From MGIIa-L3 sp038150305 (GTDB lineage: Archaea; Thermoplasmatota; Poseidoniia; Poseidoniales; Poseidoniaceae), in NCBI GenBank assembly GCA_038150305.1, contig JAYOTG010000001.1, positions 108,279 through 172,278 on the forward strand: a stretch of 64,000 nt of DNA, written 5' to 3'. A program made the translations under genes and the position numbers. Of the stretch, positions 8,039 to 15,728 are shown one piece after another. The stretch's first letter is position 1; each line of letters begins with the position of its first letter. The notes under the pieces were generated by a model. That model was not told the DNA's origin and did no database searches. It saw only the letters and a program-made list of their open reading frames with translations.

Positions 8039-8110
8039 TGCGAGCGCCGGGACTCGAACCCGGGTTCTAGCGTTGGCAACGCCAGGTGATAACCACTACA
8101 CTACGCTCGC
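8039..8110 (-). tRNA. tRNA-Gly (GCC)
   Basis: The minus strand folds into a complete cloverleaf: acceptor GCGAGCG pairs with CGCTCGC, the D-arm is GTG/CAC, the anticodon stem TGGCG/CGCTA closes the loop TTGCCAA with anticodon GCC, and the T-arm holds TTCGAGT. Discriminator is A at 8039. CCA is not encoded. No intron. Confidence 0.95.
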
Positions 8111-8137
8111 GTGTGCATCCGTCCCACCGGGGCCGAG

Positions 8138-8143
8138 TATAAA
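8138..8143 (-). promoter_or_regulatory. TATA box of the tRNA-Gly gene
   Basis: TTTATA on the minus strand is centred about 30 bases before the mature tRNA 5' end at 8110. It fits an archaeal promoter with transcription starting a few bases upstream of the tRNA. Confidence 0.65.
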
Positions 8144-8172
8144 CGGTTGTCGGAGCAGGTGCGAATGCGCCT

Positions 8173-11100
8173 TCAGCGGTCCCCAAACCGGTCACCGCCG
8201 GCGCCTTCGCGGCGTGACAAACCGACGAGCAAGCCAACGACCACCACCACGAGGAGGCCCAAACCACCCCACAACAGCACGGGTGAAATCTCGTCGTTCT
8301 GGCCGCCTCCACCACCGTCTCCTCCGGCGTCGAGCCGCATGACGGTTGAGACCGTAGGGGCGACTTCCCCGTACGTGTCCGATGCGCGAATGAGCAGCTC
8401 ATGGGCCCCGAGAGGGGTGCCCGTGCGGACGTCAAGGCATGCGGACCAGACGTCGTCGCCTGCTGCCTCGTCTGGGCCGAGGCCGTCGTTCCTCATCGAG
8501 GCCCAGCCTGCTTGTTCGCCAAGCGGCGTTAGCGTCCCTCGATTGATTTGGACGGCGTTGATGCCGTCTTGGTCGGTCACCTGCACGGTGTAGGGGACGC
8601 ACGGGTCGCCTCGGCTTCCTTCATCGACCACAAGGGCCTCTGCCACGATGTCCGGGGCATCGTTCAACACGAGCAACCGTGACCAGCCGAGGTCAGCATC
8701 GTCCGGTTCGAGGAAAGGACCGACCAAGCCGCCTGACGCGCCGACGAGGACGGTGCGTGTGACCACCGCCGACGCGCCTTCTTGGTCTTCAACCGCCCAA
8801 GGCAGTGTCATCCAACCCGGTTGCACGCCTGAGGGGAGGGTGAATGCACCGCTCCATGTGGTGGTGCCGCTCACCTGAGCCAGGGGCACCAGCGCACCGC
8901 CAGACAGGCCGCTGAGGTCGACGGCCACGGAGGCCACGCCATGTTGGTCGACCACGTTGGCCTCCACAATCACCGCGCCGCCGCGCTGCACGCGGTCGGG
9001 CACCAGGTCGATGCTGATGATTCGAGGTGCAGGGTTGTCGATCTGCACCGTCGCGTTGTCGTAGGTCGTTGAGGTGAACGCGTCAACCACCGTCACAGGG
9101 GCGCTGAACACGCCTGTGGTGATGTCGAGCACCGTGAGCGTGGTGGTCCAGCGGTCGTCGTCGACGGCTTGGTCGCCGTCTTGGCCACGATCGTTGAGCA
9201 CCCGCACGCCCAAGCCGAGCGCGGTCAAGTCGACCTCGACCCGCTCAAGGTTCCAATCCACGTCCACGACCTCGGCGACGAGCAGGCTGCTTCGTGCGCC
9301 CTCCGCGGCAGCCAATCCGTTCGGTTGGCTCAAGCCGAGGAAGACCGGAGGCGTGTTGCCCTCTGCGGTCACGACCGAAGGCGACAACACCCTGGCCAAG
9401 GTCTGTGACTCGTTCAGCCAAGCGGTCTCCTCGCCTTCACCGTAAGGCACCTCGAGGCTCCGGGTCACGGAGGTGGAGAGCCCTTTGAGCGGACCTACGG
9501 CCACGAGGTGTCCGTGTGCTGTGCCATCGAATTCGTTGTAGGTCCCGGACCACTGCACGGTCTCGAAGGTCCGTCCGTCGGCGTCGTCGGTGCTGTAGGC
9601 CAGCACGTCCACGACGAGCTCCATGCCGGCTTGCTCAGCCAACAGGAAACGGTCGCCGGGGGCCGCAGGAATGGGCATCAATCCGGTTTCACGACCGACG
9701 GTCACGTTGCCGAGCCCTTCCACGGGCTCGGGAGCCTCAGGCTCGCGTGGAATTGGCGAGCGCTCAGGCTTCTCATCGCCTTCGGACGGGTCAGGACCGG
9801 ACTGCTGCCAAATCACGCGGATGGTGCGGTTGTCGTGGTCGATGTCCACCACGTCGTAGGACCACGATTCGTTGTGGTGGGCGCCAAGGCCCTGATTGCC
9901 AAAGAAGGAGCCTCCGTTGAGGCCGGTGAAGTTGAACCATTCTTCCTGATGGATGATGTGCACCCGATGGACAACGCCTGAGGCGTTTTCTGCGTCCAGC
10001 GTTGTTTCGATGTCGCGGAGGATCCCGAACGTGCCCTCCGCGTCGCCGGTCAAAACCCCGTCCACGTGGAGGCGGTCGGCCACGACCTCTCCGTCCTCGC
10101 TCCACTGGTGAAAGTCGTGAACGGTCCCGTTGATGGCCACCGTCGCGTTTTCATCCTGCTCGACGAAACCAAAGGTTCCCGAACCACGGATGCGTTCGAG
10201 TTGGTCCACGCGGGCGCCGTCTTCCCAACGCTGCAGGGATTGGAAGGCTTCGAGGTCGAGGTCCATGCGGGTCCCGTCCTCGATGAGCGTGAAGTCGGCC
10301 GTGGCCTCGATCTGCTGGTGGTCGAGCCGACGCACACCGTCTTCGTCCCACAGTTCAAGCACGAGCACCGCAACGGTTCCGTCGATGTCGAGCGACCCTT
10401 CGCTCTCGTTGGCATCGATGGTGTGAACATCCAGTGAGCCGTTCGCCTCGATGCGGAGACGTTCGCTCACGAGGCCGTTGATCACCGAGCGGTTCAGGGT
10501 CGCATCGCTGACGGTAGCGGCAACTTCTGTTCGCGCTCCGTCAATGTCGTCGATGAGCGTCAATGTGCCAAAGCCCGAGGCATCGAAAACGCTGGCTTGG
10601 AGGACGCCGGCCGTGCTGGATTCGTTCCGCCACACCCGGTCCAGGACGAGGTCGAGGTCAATGGTCGAGTTGTCGGCGGTCTCGAGCATCACCAAACGGC
10701 CGTCTCCAAGTTCCCACGCCGTCAGCATTTCACCCACGCGCTCTTGCCAGCCATGGCCGTCAAATTCGAGGAAGAAACGCTGCGGAGCGCCGTCGTTCAC
10801 GGTGCTCTGGTCCAAGGTCCAATTCGATGAAGTGGTGATTTCGTGGTCGGCGAGGGGCTGGTTCCAGCGACCGACCTGCACCGTTCGCTCCACGGTGGGC
10901 CAGTCCACTGGAACGCCGTCCATGCCCACGACATCCACCACGAGGTCCACCGTGTCGTTCCACGCCAGCGATTGGTTCACGACCAAGGTCGCGACCGACC
11001 GGCCGTCCTCCACCGACCATGTCGTGGTCAGGTTGGTGTCGAGCGGGTTGCCGTTGCGCGAGTGGACCAGATTGACCTCGATGTCGTAGGATGCATCGTC

Positions 11101-11244
11101 GCCCATGACCAAGCGGTAAGCGTGGTCGTCCGCCTCGTGGCCCCAGTCCACGTGCAAGGCTGGACTGGACGCAGGTTCCTCAGCGTTGACCGGGAGGACC
11201 GCCACCACCAGGAGCAGAAGCATCAGCAGGGCACGCCGTTGCAT
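8173..11244 (-). CDS. Large secreted, C-terminally membrane-anchored surface protein
   Basis: I do not recognise a named family. The 1,023-residue product has a signal peptide (ALLMLLLLVVAVLPVNA), then about 900 residues of acidic beta-rich sequence with many NxS/T sites. The second half resembles immunoglobulin-like repeats (segments such as DNPAPRIISIDLVPD and LNDAPDIVAEALVVDE). A Gly-rich linker (GGDGGGGGQND) precedes one membrane segment (about 990-1010) and a short basic tail. This layout indicates an exported cell-surface protein held by its C-terminus. The N-terminal half (about 110-480) seems to be a separate fold with repeated strand patterns. Function (adhesion, S-layer-like or substrate binding) is unknown. 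Both ends are well defined by neighbouring genes. Confidence 0.8.
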   Translation of the reverse strand: MQRRALLMLLLLVVAVLPVNAEEPASSPALHVDWGHEADDHAYRLVMGDDASYDIEVNLVHSRNGNPLDTNLTTTWSVEDGRSVATLVVNQSLAWNDTVDLVVDVVGMDGVPVDWPTVERTVQVGRWNQPLADHEITTSSNWTLDQSTVNDGAPQRFFLEFDGHGWQERVGEMLTAWELGDGRLVMLETADNSTIDLDLVLDRVWRNESSTAGVLQASVFDASGFGTLTLIDDIDGARTEVAATVSDATLNRSVINGLVSERLRIEANGSLDVHTIDANESEGSLDIDGTVAVLVLELWDEDGVRRLDHQQIEATADFTLIEDGTRMDLDLEAFQSLQRWEDGARVDQLERIRGSGTFGFVEQDENATVAINGTVHDFHQWSEDGEVVADRLHVDGVLTGDAEGTFGILRDIETTLDAENASGVVHRVHIIHQEEWFNFTGLNGGSFFGNQGLGAHHNESWSYDVVDIDHDNRTIRVIWQQSGPDPSEGDEKPERSPIPREPEAPEPVEGLGNVTVGRETGLMPIPAAPGDRFLLAEQAGMELVVDVLAYSTDDADGRTFETVQWSGTYNEFDGTAHGHLVAVGPLKGLSTSVTRSLEVPYGEGEETAWLNESQTLARVLSPSVVTAEGNTPPVFLGLSQPNGLAAAEGARSSLLVAEVVDVDWNLERVEVDLTALGLGVRVLNDRGQDGDQAVDDDRWTTTLTVLDITTGVFSAPVTVVDAFTSTTYDNATVQIDNPAPRIISIDLVPDRVQRGGAVIVEANVVDQHGVASVAVDLSGLSGGALVPLAQVSGTTTWSGAFTLPSGVQPGWMTLPWAVEDQEGASAVVTRTVLVGASGGLVGPFLEPDDADLGWSRLLVLNDAPDIVAEALVVDEGSRGDPCVPYTVQVTDQDGINAVQINRGTLTPLGEQAGWASMRNDGLGPDEAAGDDVWSACLDVRTGTPLGAHELLIRASDTYGEVAPTVSTVMRLDAGGDGGGGGQNDEISPVLLWGGLGLLVVVVVGLLVGLSRREGAGGDRFGDR

Positions 11245-11288
11245 GATTCGACCTTAGCCGGCTCCCTCAAGAGGGTTGGGGGATGATG

Positions 11289-12248
11289 TTAGGCATCGAG
11301 GACGTATCCCAAAAGGAGCGGGAGCACCAGCGTTGCATCGGATTCGATGACAAAACGTGGGGTTTCTGGAAGCAGTTTGCCCCAGGTGATTTTCTCGTTT
11401 GGAGGGGCTCCGGAGTAGCCACCAAAGGAAGGTGTGGATTCGCTGATCTGCGCAAACCACGACCAGTGCGGGACGTCTTCACCCAGGTCTTGGCGCAACA
11501 TGGGCACGGTGCAGATGGGAAAGTCACCCGCGATACCGCCACCCACTTGGAGGAAGCCCACGGGTCGGGTTTGGGCGCGGTACCATGTCGCAAAGCGGAG
11601 CATGTAGTCCACGCCACTTCGGACGACGTCGGTGCTCTTGAGGGACCCAGAGAGGACGTGAGAGGCCATGATGTTGGCCAACGTGGAATCCTCCCAACCG
11701 GGAACGACCAGCATCAGGTCATCCTTGGCCGCAGCCCGCAACCAGGAGGTGCCGGGGTCGGATTGGAAGGAGTCGTCCAGGACGCCGTCGTTCAGCAGCC
11801 CGTACAGGTACTCGTGGGGAAGGTGCCGTGCCTGGTCAACCTCTGCCGCTTGCCACCGCTTGAGCAAGTGGTGTTCAACACGCCTGAAGGCCTCTTCTTC
11901 CGGAATGCAGACGTCGGTCACCCGGTTCATGCCACGCGCAAGCAGCGCGGCTTCGTCTTCCGCGGAAAGGCCGCGCCAATCCGGGACCGATTCGTAGTGG
12001 TCCAAGGCCACCAAACGGAACAGGTCTTCCTCGAGGTTGGCACCCGTGCATGAGATGGCCCCGATGTGACCGGCACGGATCATTGGCGCGATGCTGCGGC
12101 CTAGGCCCGCCGTGCTCATGGCGCCGGCAAGGGTCAGCACGAGAACGCCGCCTTCTTCCAAAAAGGCCGTCAGGCTCCGTGCCGTGTCCCGAAGAGCGCC
12201 AGCGTTGAAGTGCTGGTAGTGCTCCTCAACAAAGGCACGGACGGACAT
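11289..12248 (-). CDS. Deoxyhypusine-synthase-like enzyme, bacterial-type subfamily
   Basis: True deoxyhypusine synthase uses NAD and spermidine to put an aminobutyl group on eIF5A. This 319-residue relative keeps the NAD-fold motifs (TLAGAMSTAGLG, SCTGANLEED) and the catalytic Lys in ITWGKL (about Lys291), followed by ESDATLVLPLLL. It belongs to the subfamily common in bacteria, which have no hypusine: TGANLEED replaces TGANLVHD, and GGGIAGDFPI replaces the GGGVVKHH block with its active-site histidine. Such homologues are candidate homospermidine- or spermidine-forming enzymes, so eIF5A may not be the substrate. It is last in an operon with speB and speD, starting at ATG 12248, two bases after the speD stop. 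Confidence 0.85.
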   Translation of the reverse strand: MSVRAFVEEHYQHFNAGALRDTARSLTAFLEEGGVLVLTLAGAMSTAGLGRSIAPMIRAGHIGAISCTGANLEEDLFRLVALDHYESVPDWRGLSAEDEAALLARGMNRVTDVCIPEEEAFRRVEHHLLKRWQAAEVDQARHLPHEYLYGLLNDGVLDDSFQSDPGTSWLRAAAKDDLMLVVPGWEDSTLANIMASHVLSGSLKSTDVVRSGVDYMLRFATWYRAQTRPVGFLQVGGGIAGDFPICTVPMLRQDLGEDVPHWSWFAQISESTPSFGGYSGAPPNEKITWGKLLPETPRFVIESDATLVLPLLLGYVLDA

Positions 12249-12250
12249 GC

Positions 12251-12700
12251 TTACGCCTCCTTAGGATGCAGGAACCGATCCAACACCACGCGTTGCCGGA
12301 CCACGAGACTGGGCATGTCAGCCATGAAGGAGTTGAGGACATCGTCGACGAGGCCTTCAGCATCGGTCCCCCCACAGGTGAAGCAATCGATGGCCAACCA
12401 ACCGCGGTCGGCGTAGCAATGCGCGCTGAGGTGGCTCTCGTCCAAGAGGACCACTGCGGCGAAGCCGGGTGGAGAGAGTGAACCGTCGAACACCTCGGCA
12501 TGCGCGTGGACGTTTCGGGCTCCCGAACGCGCCACAGCATCTTCCAACACGGAGAGGACCCACGCCGCTTCGTCGGGGCCCGGCGAAGCGTATCCTGTGA
12601 GGTCGAGCACGACGTGTTGGCCGTGGGCGGCGAGGGCATCCTTGGACGTCAACGCGCGCCGGACCGTCAAATTGGATTTGAATCCATCAGTTCGGAACAC
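12251..12700 (-). CDS. speD: SpeD-family pyruvoyl decarboxylase (AdoMet decarboxylase or arginine decarboxylase)
   Basis: SpeD proenzymes cleave themselves at an internal serine to form a pyruvoyl group and normally decarboxylate S-adenosylmethionine. In this 149-residue protein the cleavage site is Glu88-Ser89 in LLDESHLSAH, followed by the family Cys in DCFTCGG. The usual HTWPE after the cleavage site is HCYAD here, a change in a region that shapes the substrate pocket. Crenarchaeal arginine decarboxylase arose from this family, so that activity is a real alternative, and it would feed agmatine to the agmatinase encoded upstream. GTG 12700 overlaps the speB end by 14 bases, indicating translational coupling. 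Confidence 0.85.
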   Translation of the reverse strand: MFRTDGFKSNLTVRRALTSKDALAAHGQHVVLDLTGYASPGPDEAAWVLSVLEDAVARSGARNVHAHAEVFDGSLSPPGFAAVVLLDESHLSAHCYADRGWLAIDCFTCGGTDAEGLVDDVLNSFMADMPSLVVRQRVVLDRFLHPKEA

Positions 12701-13694
12701 CTTGGGTGAAGGTATGACGGTTCATCGGAGCCCGGTCCCCCGCATGCCCGGCTGCGGCCTTCTCCCAACGGCCTGCTCGGCGTGCTGAAACGTGGGCTCC
12801 GACGATTTTCGTGGCCACCATCGCGGCCGTGAACTGGGTCAAAGGGCTGCCCTCTTGGCGTGCAATCTCGTTCACGTCCGCGCTGATGACGGTCGCCTTG
12901 GGTGCCGCGAACACCGCCTCAATGGCCTGAACGGCGTGCCAAAACGTCAGGCCACCAGGCACCGGCGTACCGGTCGCAGGCACCAAGGTACCGTCCAAGC
13001 CATCGATGTCAAAGGTCAGATGGACGGGCCCTTCCAGGCCCTTCAGCACCTCGATGAACGACGCCCAGTTCGCTTCGCCCCCGCATGGCGCCATGACGTC
13101 CCGAGCAAACCACGTCGTGATGCGTGCGTCGTCGTCAATGCGCTGCTGTTCCTCGAGGCTGTGCGCGCGAACGCCCACCTGAAGCAGGCGGCCGACGCCG
13201 AGGTCGAGGGCACGCGCGGCGGCGCTCGCGTGGGAGAAGGGCTCTCCATCGAGCTGGCTTCGGAGGTCAGCGTGTGCGTCGATTTGCACCACGGTCAAAC
13301 GACCGAGATCGCCTTCCACCGCTGGGTGATCGCGCAACGCCGCAAGCAGTGGAGGGAGGATGCCGTGTTCGCCTCCGAGGGCCATCGGAAACACGTCCCC
13401 GGCGCACCACGGTCGAAGGAAGGCTTCCATGTCGTCCAGTTGACCGAGGAGCGAACCAGCCTCAGAGGACCACGGCTTTTCGGTCCGAAACACGAGGCCT
13501 GCGGGCAGGTCCTCGCCAAGCATGACCTCGTGCACTTCGACTTGGGCGCTGGCCTCCAGGCACGCCATTGGACCCTCCGCCGTGCCTTGGCCATAGGACG
13601 TGGTCAATTCGTACGGGAGCGGGAGGACCACGACGTCCGGTGCTGCTTCGCCGTCCTCGGGCAAACCGAGGAAGGTGGGCAGGCCATCGTCCAT
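12687..13694 (-). CDS. speB: Agmatinase (arginase/ureohydrolase family)
   Basis: The predicted reaction is agmatine plus water to putrescine and urea, with two manganese ions. The 335-residue product has all metal-binding motifs of the family: GGEHGI, QIDAHADLR and TFDIDGLDGTLVPATGTP. GGEH rather than GGDH is typical of agmatinases. The open frame reaches 13925, but ATG 13694 fits the family N-terminus and leaves room for a promoter. It is first of three genes (speB, speD, deoxyhypusine-synthase-like) with overlapping or near-touching ends, so the three are very likely one transcript. Upstream lies a divergent gene starting at 13843. Agmatine supply needs an arginine decarboxylase, which may be the neighbouring SpeD homologue. 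Confidence 0.92.
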   Translation of the reverse strand: MDDGLPTFLGLPEDGEAAPDVVVLPLPYELTTSYGQGTAEGPMACLEASAQVEVHEVMLGEDLPAGLVFRTEKPWSSEAGSLLGQLDDMEAFLRPWCAGDVFPMALGGEHGILPPLLAALRDHPAVEGDLGRLTVVQIDAHADLRSQLDGEPFSHASAAARALDLGVGRLLQVGVRAHSLEEQQRIDDDARITTWFARDVMAPCGGEANWASFIEVLKGLEGPVHLTFDIDGLDGTLVPATGTPVPGGLTFWHAVQAIEAVFAAPKATVISADVNEIARQEGSPLTQFTAAMVATKIVGAHVSARRAGRWEKAAAGHAGDRAPMNRHTFTQGVPN

Positions 13695-13774
13695 GGTTGG
13701 CGGGCAGGGTCGGTCATCAAGAGCGTTCGCCCGAGGGGGCTTCCGGCAACGAAAGGCCGATGTCCGGAAGAGGG

Positions 13775-13800
13775 TTGATATAGGGTGTCGAACAATATAC
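13775..13800. promoter_or_regulatory. Divergent promoter region between speB operon and 13843 gene
   Basis: Two AT-rich elements stand in the 148-base gap. TATATCA (minus strand, about 13776-13782) would serve the speB operon with a leader near 60 bases. AATATAC (plus strand, 13794-13800) would start transcription about 20 bases before ATG 13843. The two elements are close enough for shared control. Motif evidence only. Confidence 0.45.
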
Positions 13801-13842
13801 AGTACCGTTGCGGAGTAGAATTCGCGGCGAGGTGGGACGGAC

Positions 13843-14262
13843 ATGAGCATGACCCTGAGAGACCTCACGCGTGCCATCCAACAGCACATCGACACCGACA
13901 TGGACGTCGAGGTCGCACGCGGCATGGCCGAGCACGCGCTGGGCTTCTTTGGGTTCTACAACCGGATCATCGACAACGCGCTCGAGCCAAACGACCGCAA
14001 CCTGTTCTACATGTTCCAAGATTGGGACCTTCTGACGACTGAGTCCGAAGAAACCACCCTGTGGGACGGACGCGAGTGGAGGATCCACTACTGGAAGTTC
14101 AAGCCCGACCTCCGCGAGCGTGTGGAGGCCTACATGCAGCGCAGCCTCGACACCGAAGAGGTCGACCCGTACGCGGACGTCTACGCCGGAGATGCGGCGA
14201 TGATCTGGACGCGTGAATCGGAGCGCATCGCCAACCCCAACGCCTTCACGTCCGACTGGTGA
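13843..14262 (+). CDS. Conserved-looking soluble protein of unknown function
   Basis: The 139-residue product is acidic and rich in aromatic residues, with no membrane segment or signal. The N-terminal half (LRDLTRAIQQHIDTDMDVEVA through LGFFGFYNRIIDNAL) looks like a helical bundle. A central piece (MFQDWDLLTTESEETTLWDG) is followed by REWRIHYWKFKPDLRERVEAY, which could form a small beta-alpha unit. I recognise no family with certainty. A TATA-like element and GAGGTGGG before ATG 13843 support expression from its own promoter, divergent from the polyamine operon. It is followed after 40 bases by a secreted carboxypeptidase gene. No functional link is evident. Confidence 0.75.
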   Translation: MSMTLRDLTRAIQQHIDTDMDVEVARGMAEHALGFFGFYNRIIDNALEPNDRNLFYMFQDWDLLTTESEETTLWDGREWRIHYWKFKPDLRERVEAYMQRSLDTEEVDPYADVYAGDAAMIWTRESERIANPNAFTSDW

Positions 14263-14302
14263 AGGTGGGAAGGGTCATCAGACCCAAGCCCGTCGGCGTT
14301 CC

Positions 14303-15694
14303 ATGCGCGGCCGTGCTTTGCTGCTGGTCATGGTGCTCCTCGCACCGTTGGCGGCTGGAACGGTTCAAGCGCAGTGGCCCGAGGTCGTCGCTGAAGAAGC
14401 GTGGCCTGGCGAGCCCATCGACAACCACGTGCACATGACGTGGGCGGCGCTGACCTTGGAGGTCAACGGATGGGCCGACGATCATCCTGACATCGTTGAC
14501 CTGATGGATGTTGGTGATTCTGAACTCGGGCGGACCCTCTGGGTCGTTCGCCTGTCGGATTGGTCGATGGACACCAAACCGAATGGAACGGCGAAAGAAA
14601 TCATCTACATCGACGGCGGACACCACGGCAACGAATACCTCGGTACGGCGCTGGCCTACCTCACGGCGAAATTCTACATCAACGAGTGGGAGGCCGGCAA
14701 TCAGGAAGCCATCGATGTCTTGCAAAACACGGAGTTGCACATCCTCATCATGCTCAACCCCGACGGCAACGACATCGACACACGATGGAACATCAATCAA
14801 GTCGATCTGAACCGGAATTACGACCACTATTGGAACACGTGCCCAACCACGCAACCTGGCAGCAGCGCCTTCAGCGAGTCCGAAACCATGCACAATTCAG
14901 ACTACATGAACGCCTACGTCACCGATGCCGACCTCTACGTCACCATGCACACGGGCGTGTGGATCATGCTCTACCCGTGGGGCAAGTGGGCCGACCAGCC
15001 CCCCGACTGGGAGTTGTTCTGGGGCATCCGGGAAGACGTCCACGCCACCGTCTCGGACATCCCCATCCAGAACGCCAACCAAGGCCTCTATCCGAACTGC
15101 GGCACCAGCCGCGATTACGGGTATGGCGTGATGGGCTTCCCGACCTTTACCTTCGAAACCGACGACGAACAATTCGTGCCGGGGAGTTTCGAATCCTTGC
15201 ACAGTCGACTAGCCGAGGAACTTGACGTCATGCGCTTCCTGATCAACAACGTCTGGTACTGGAGGGCAAGACTTGACGTCGCCTCACTCGAAGTCAGCGA
15301 GGACAGTGTTTCCCTTGACGTGACGAACCACGGCTACGCGAGCACCACCAACGCCTCCCTCGAATACCGGCTTGAGGACGGGAGCGTCGCGTGGGCGTCC
15401 TCCCTGTTCAACGTCAACGCCACCACCTCGAAGACCGTGGACCTGGCGTTTGAGTCCACCCTTCTCAGCCCAGGAGGATCGTGGAACCTGAACTATCAGA
15501 AGCGCGTCATCGACGCATCAACATGGGTGAACGAAAGCGTCCCGGCCGAAGCCGTCGATGAATCCGGCGCGGCGGGCGGTGAGTCCATGCCGATCGCCAC
15601 GGCACCGCTGCTCGTGGTCTCCCTGCTCGCGGCCATCGTGGCCGAGCGTCGGAGCGGCCGCGAAGGCCGCGCCGAAGATGCGACCGAGGGTTGA
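14303..15694 (+). CDS. Secreted M14-family zinc carboxypeptidase, membrane-anchored
   Basis: M14 enzymes remove C-terminal residues from peptides using one zinc ion. The 463-residue protein has a signal peptide (ALLLVMVLLAPLAAGTVQA) and the zinc motif GGHHGNEYLG (HxxE). It then has LNPDGND and VDLNRNYDHYW (substrate carboxylate binding), MHTG with the third zinc ligand, and FTFETDDE with the catalytic Glu. A C-terminal domain of about 110 residues with a beta pattern is followed by one membrane segment and a charged tail, so the enzyme probably faces the outside, bound to the membrane. The frame is open from 14213; ATG 14303 puts the signal peptide at the start. The next gene encodes an aminopeptidase, suggesting joint peptide use. 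Confidence 0.9.
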   Translation: MRGRALLLVMVLLAPLAAGTVQAQWPEVVAEEAWPGEPIDNHVHMTWAALTLEVNGWADDHPDIVDLMDVGDSELGRTLWVVRLSDWSMDTKPNGTAKEIIYIDGGHHGNEYLGTALAYLTAKFYINEWEAGNQEAIDVLQNTELHILIMLNPDGNDIDTRWNINQVDLNRNYDHYWNTCPTTQPGSSAFSESETMHNSDYMNAYVTDADLYVTMHTGVWIMLYPWGKWADQPPDWELFWGIREDVHATVSDIPIQNANQGLYPNCGTSRDYGYGVMGFPTFTFETDDEQFVPGSFESLHSRLAEELDVMRFLINNVWYWRARLDVASLEVSEDSVSLDVTNHGYASTTNASLEYRLEDGSVAWASSLFNVNATTSKTVDLAFESTLLSPGGSWNLNYQKRVIDASTWVNESVPAEAVDESGAAGGESMPIATAPLLVVSLLAAIVAERRSGREGRAEDATEG

Positions 15695-15728
15695 AGTGCC
15701 ACCCCTCGGTCCACGACTGGGAATCCAC

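Noticed and set aside
11289..12248. Reading this gene as a classical eIF5A deoxyhypusine synthase
   Set aside because: The histidine block of true DHS is absent and the motifs fit the bacterial-type branch; no eIF5A gene is adjacent.
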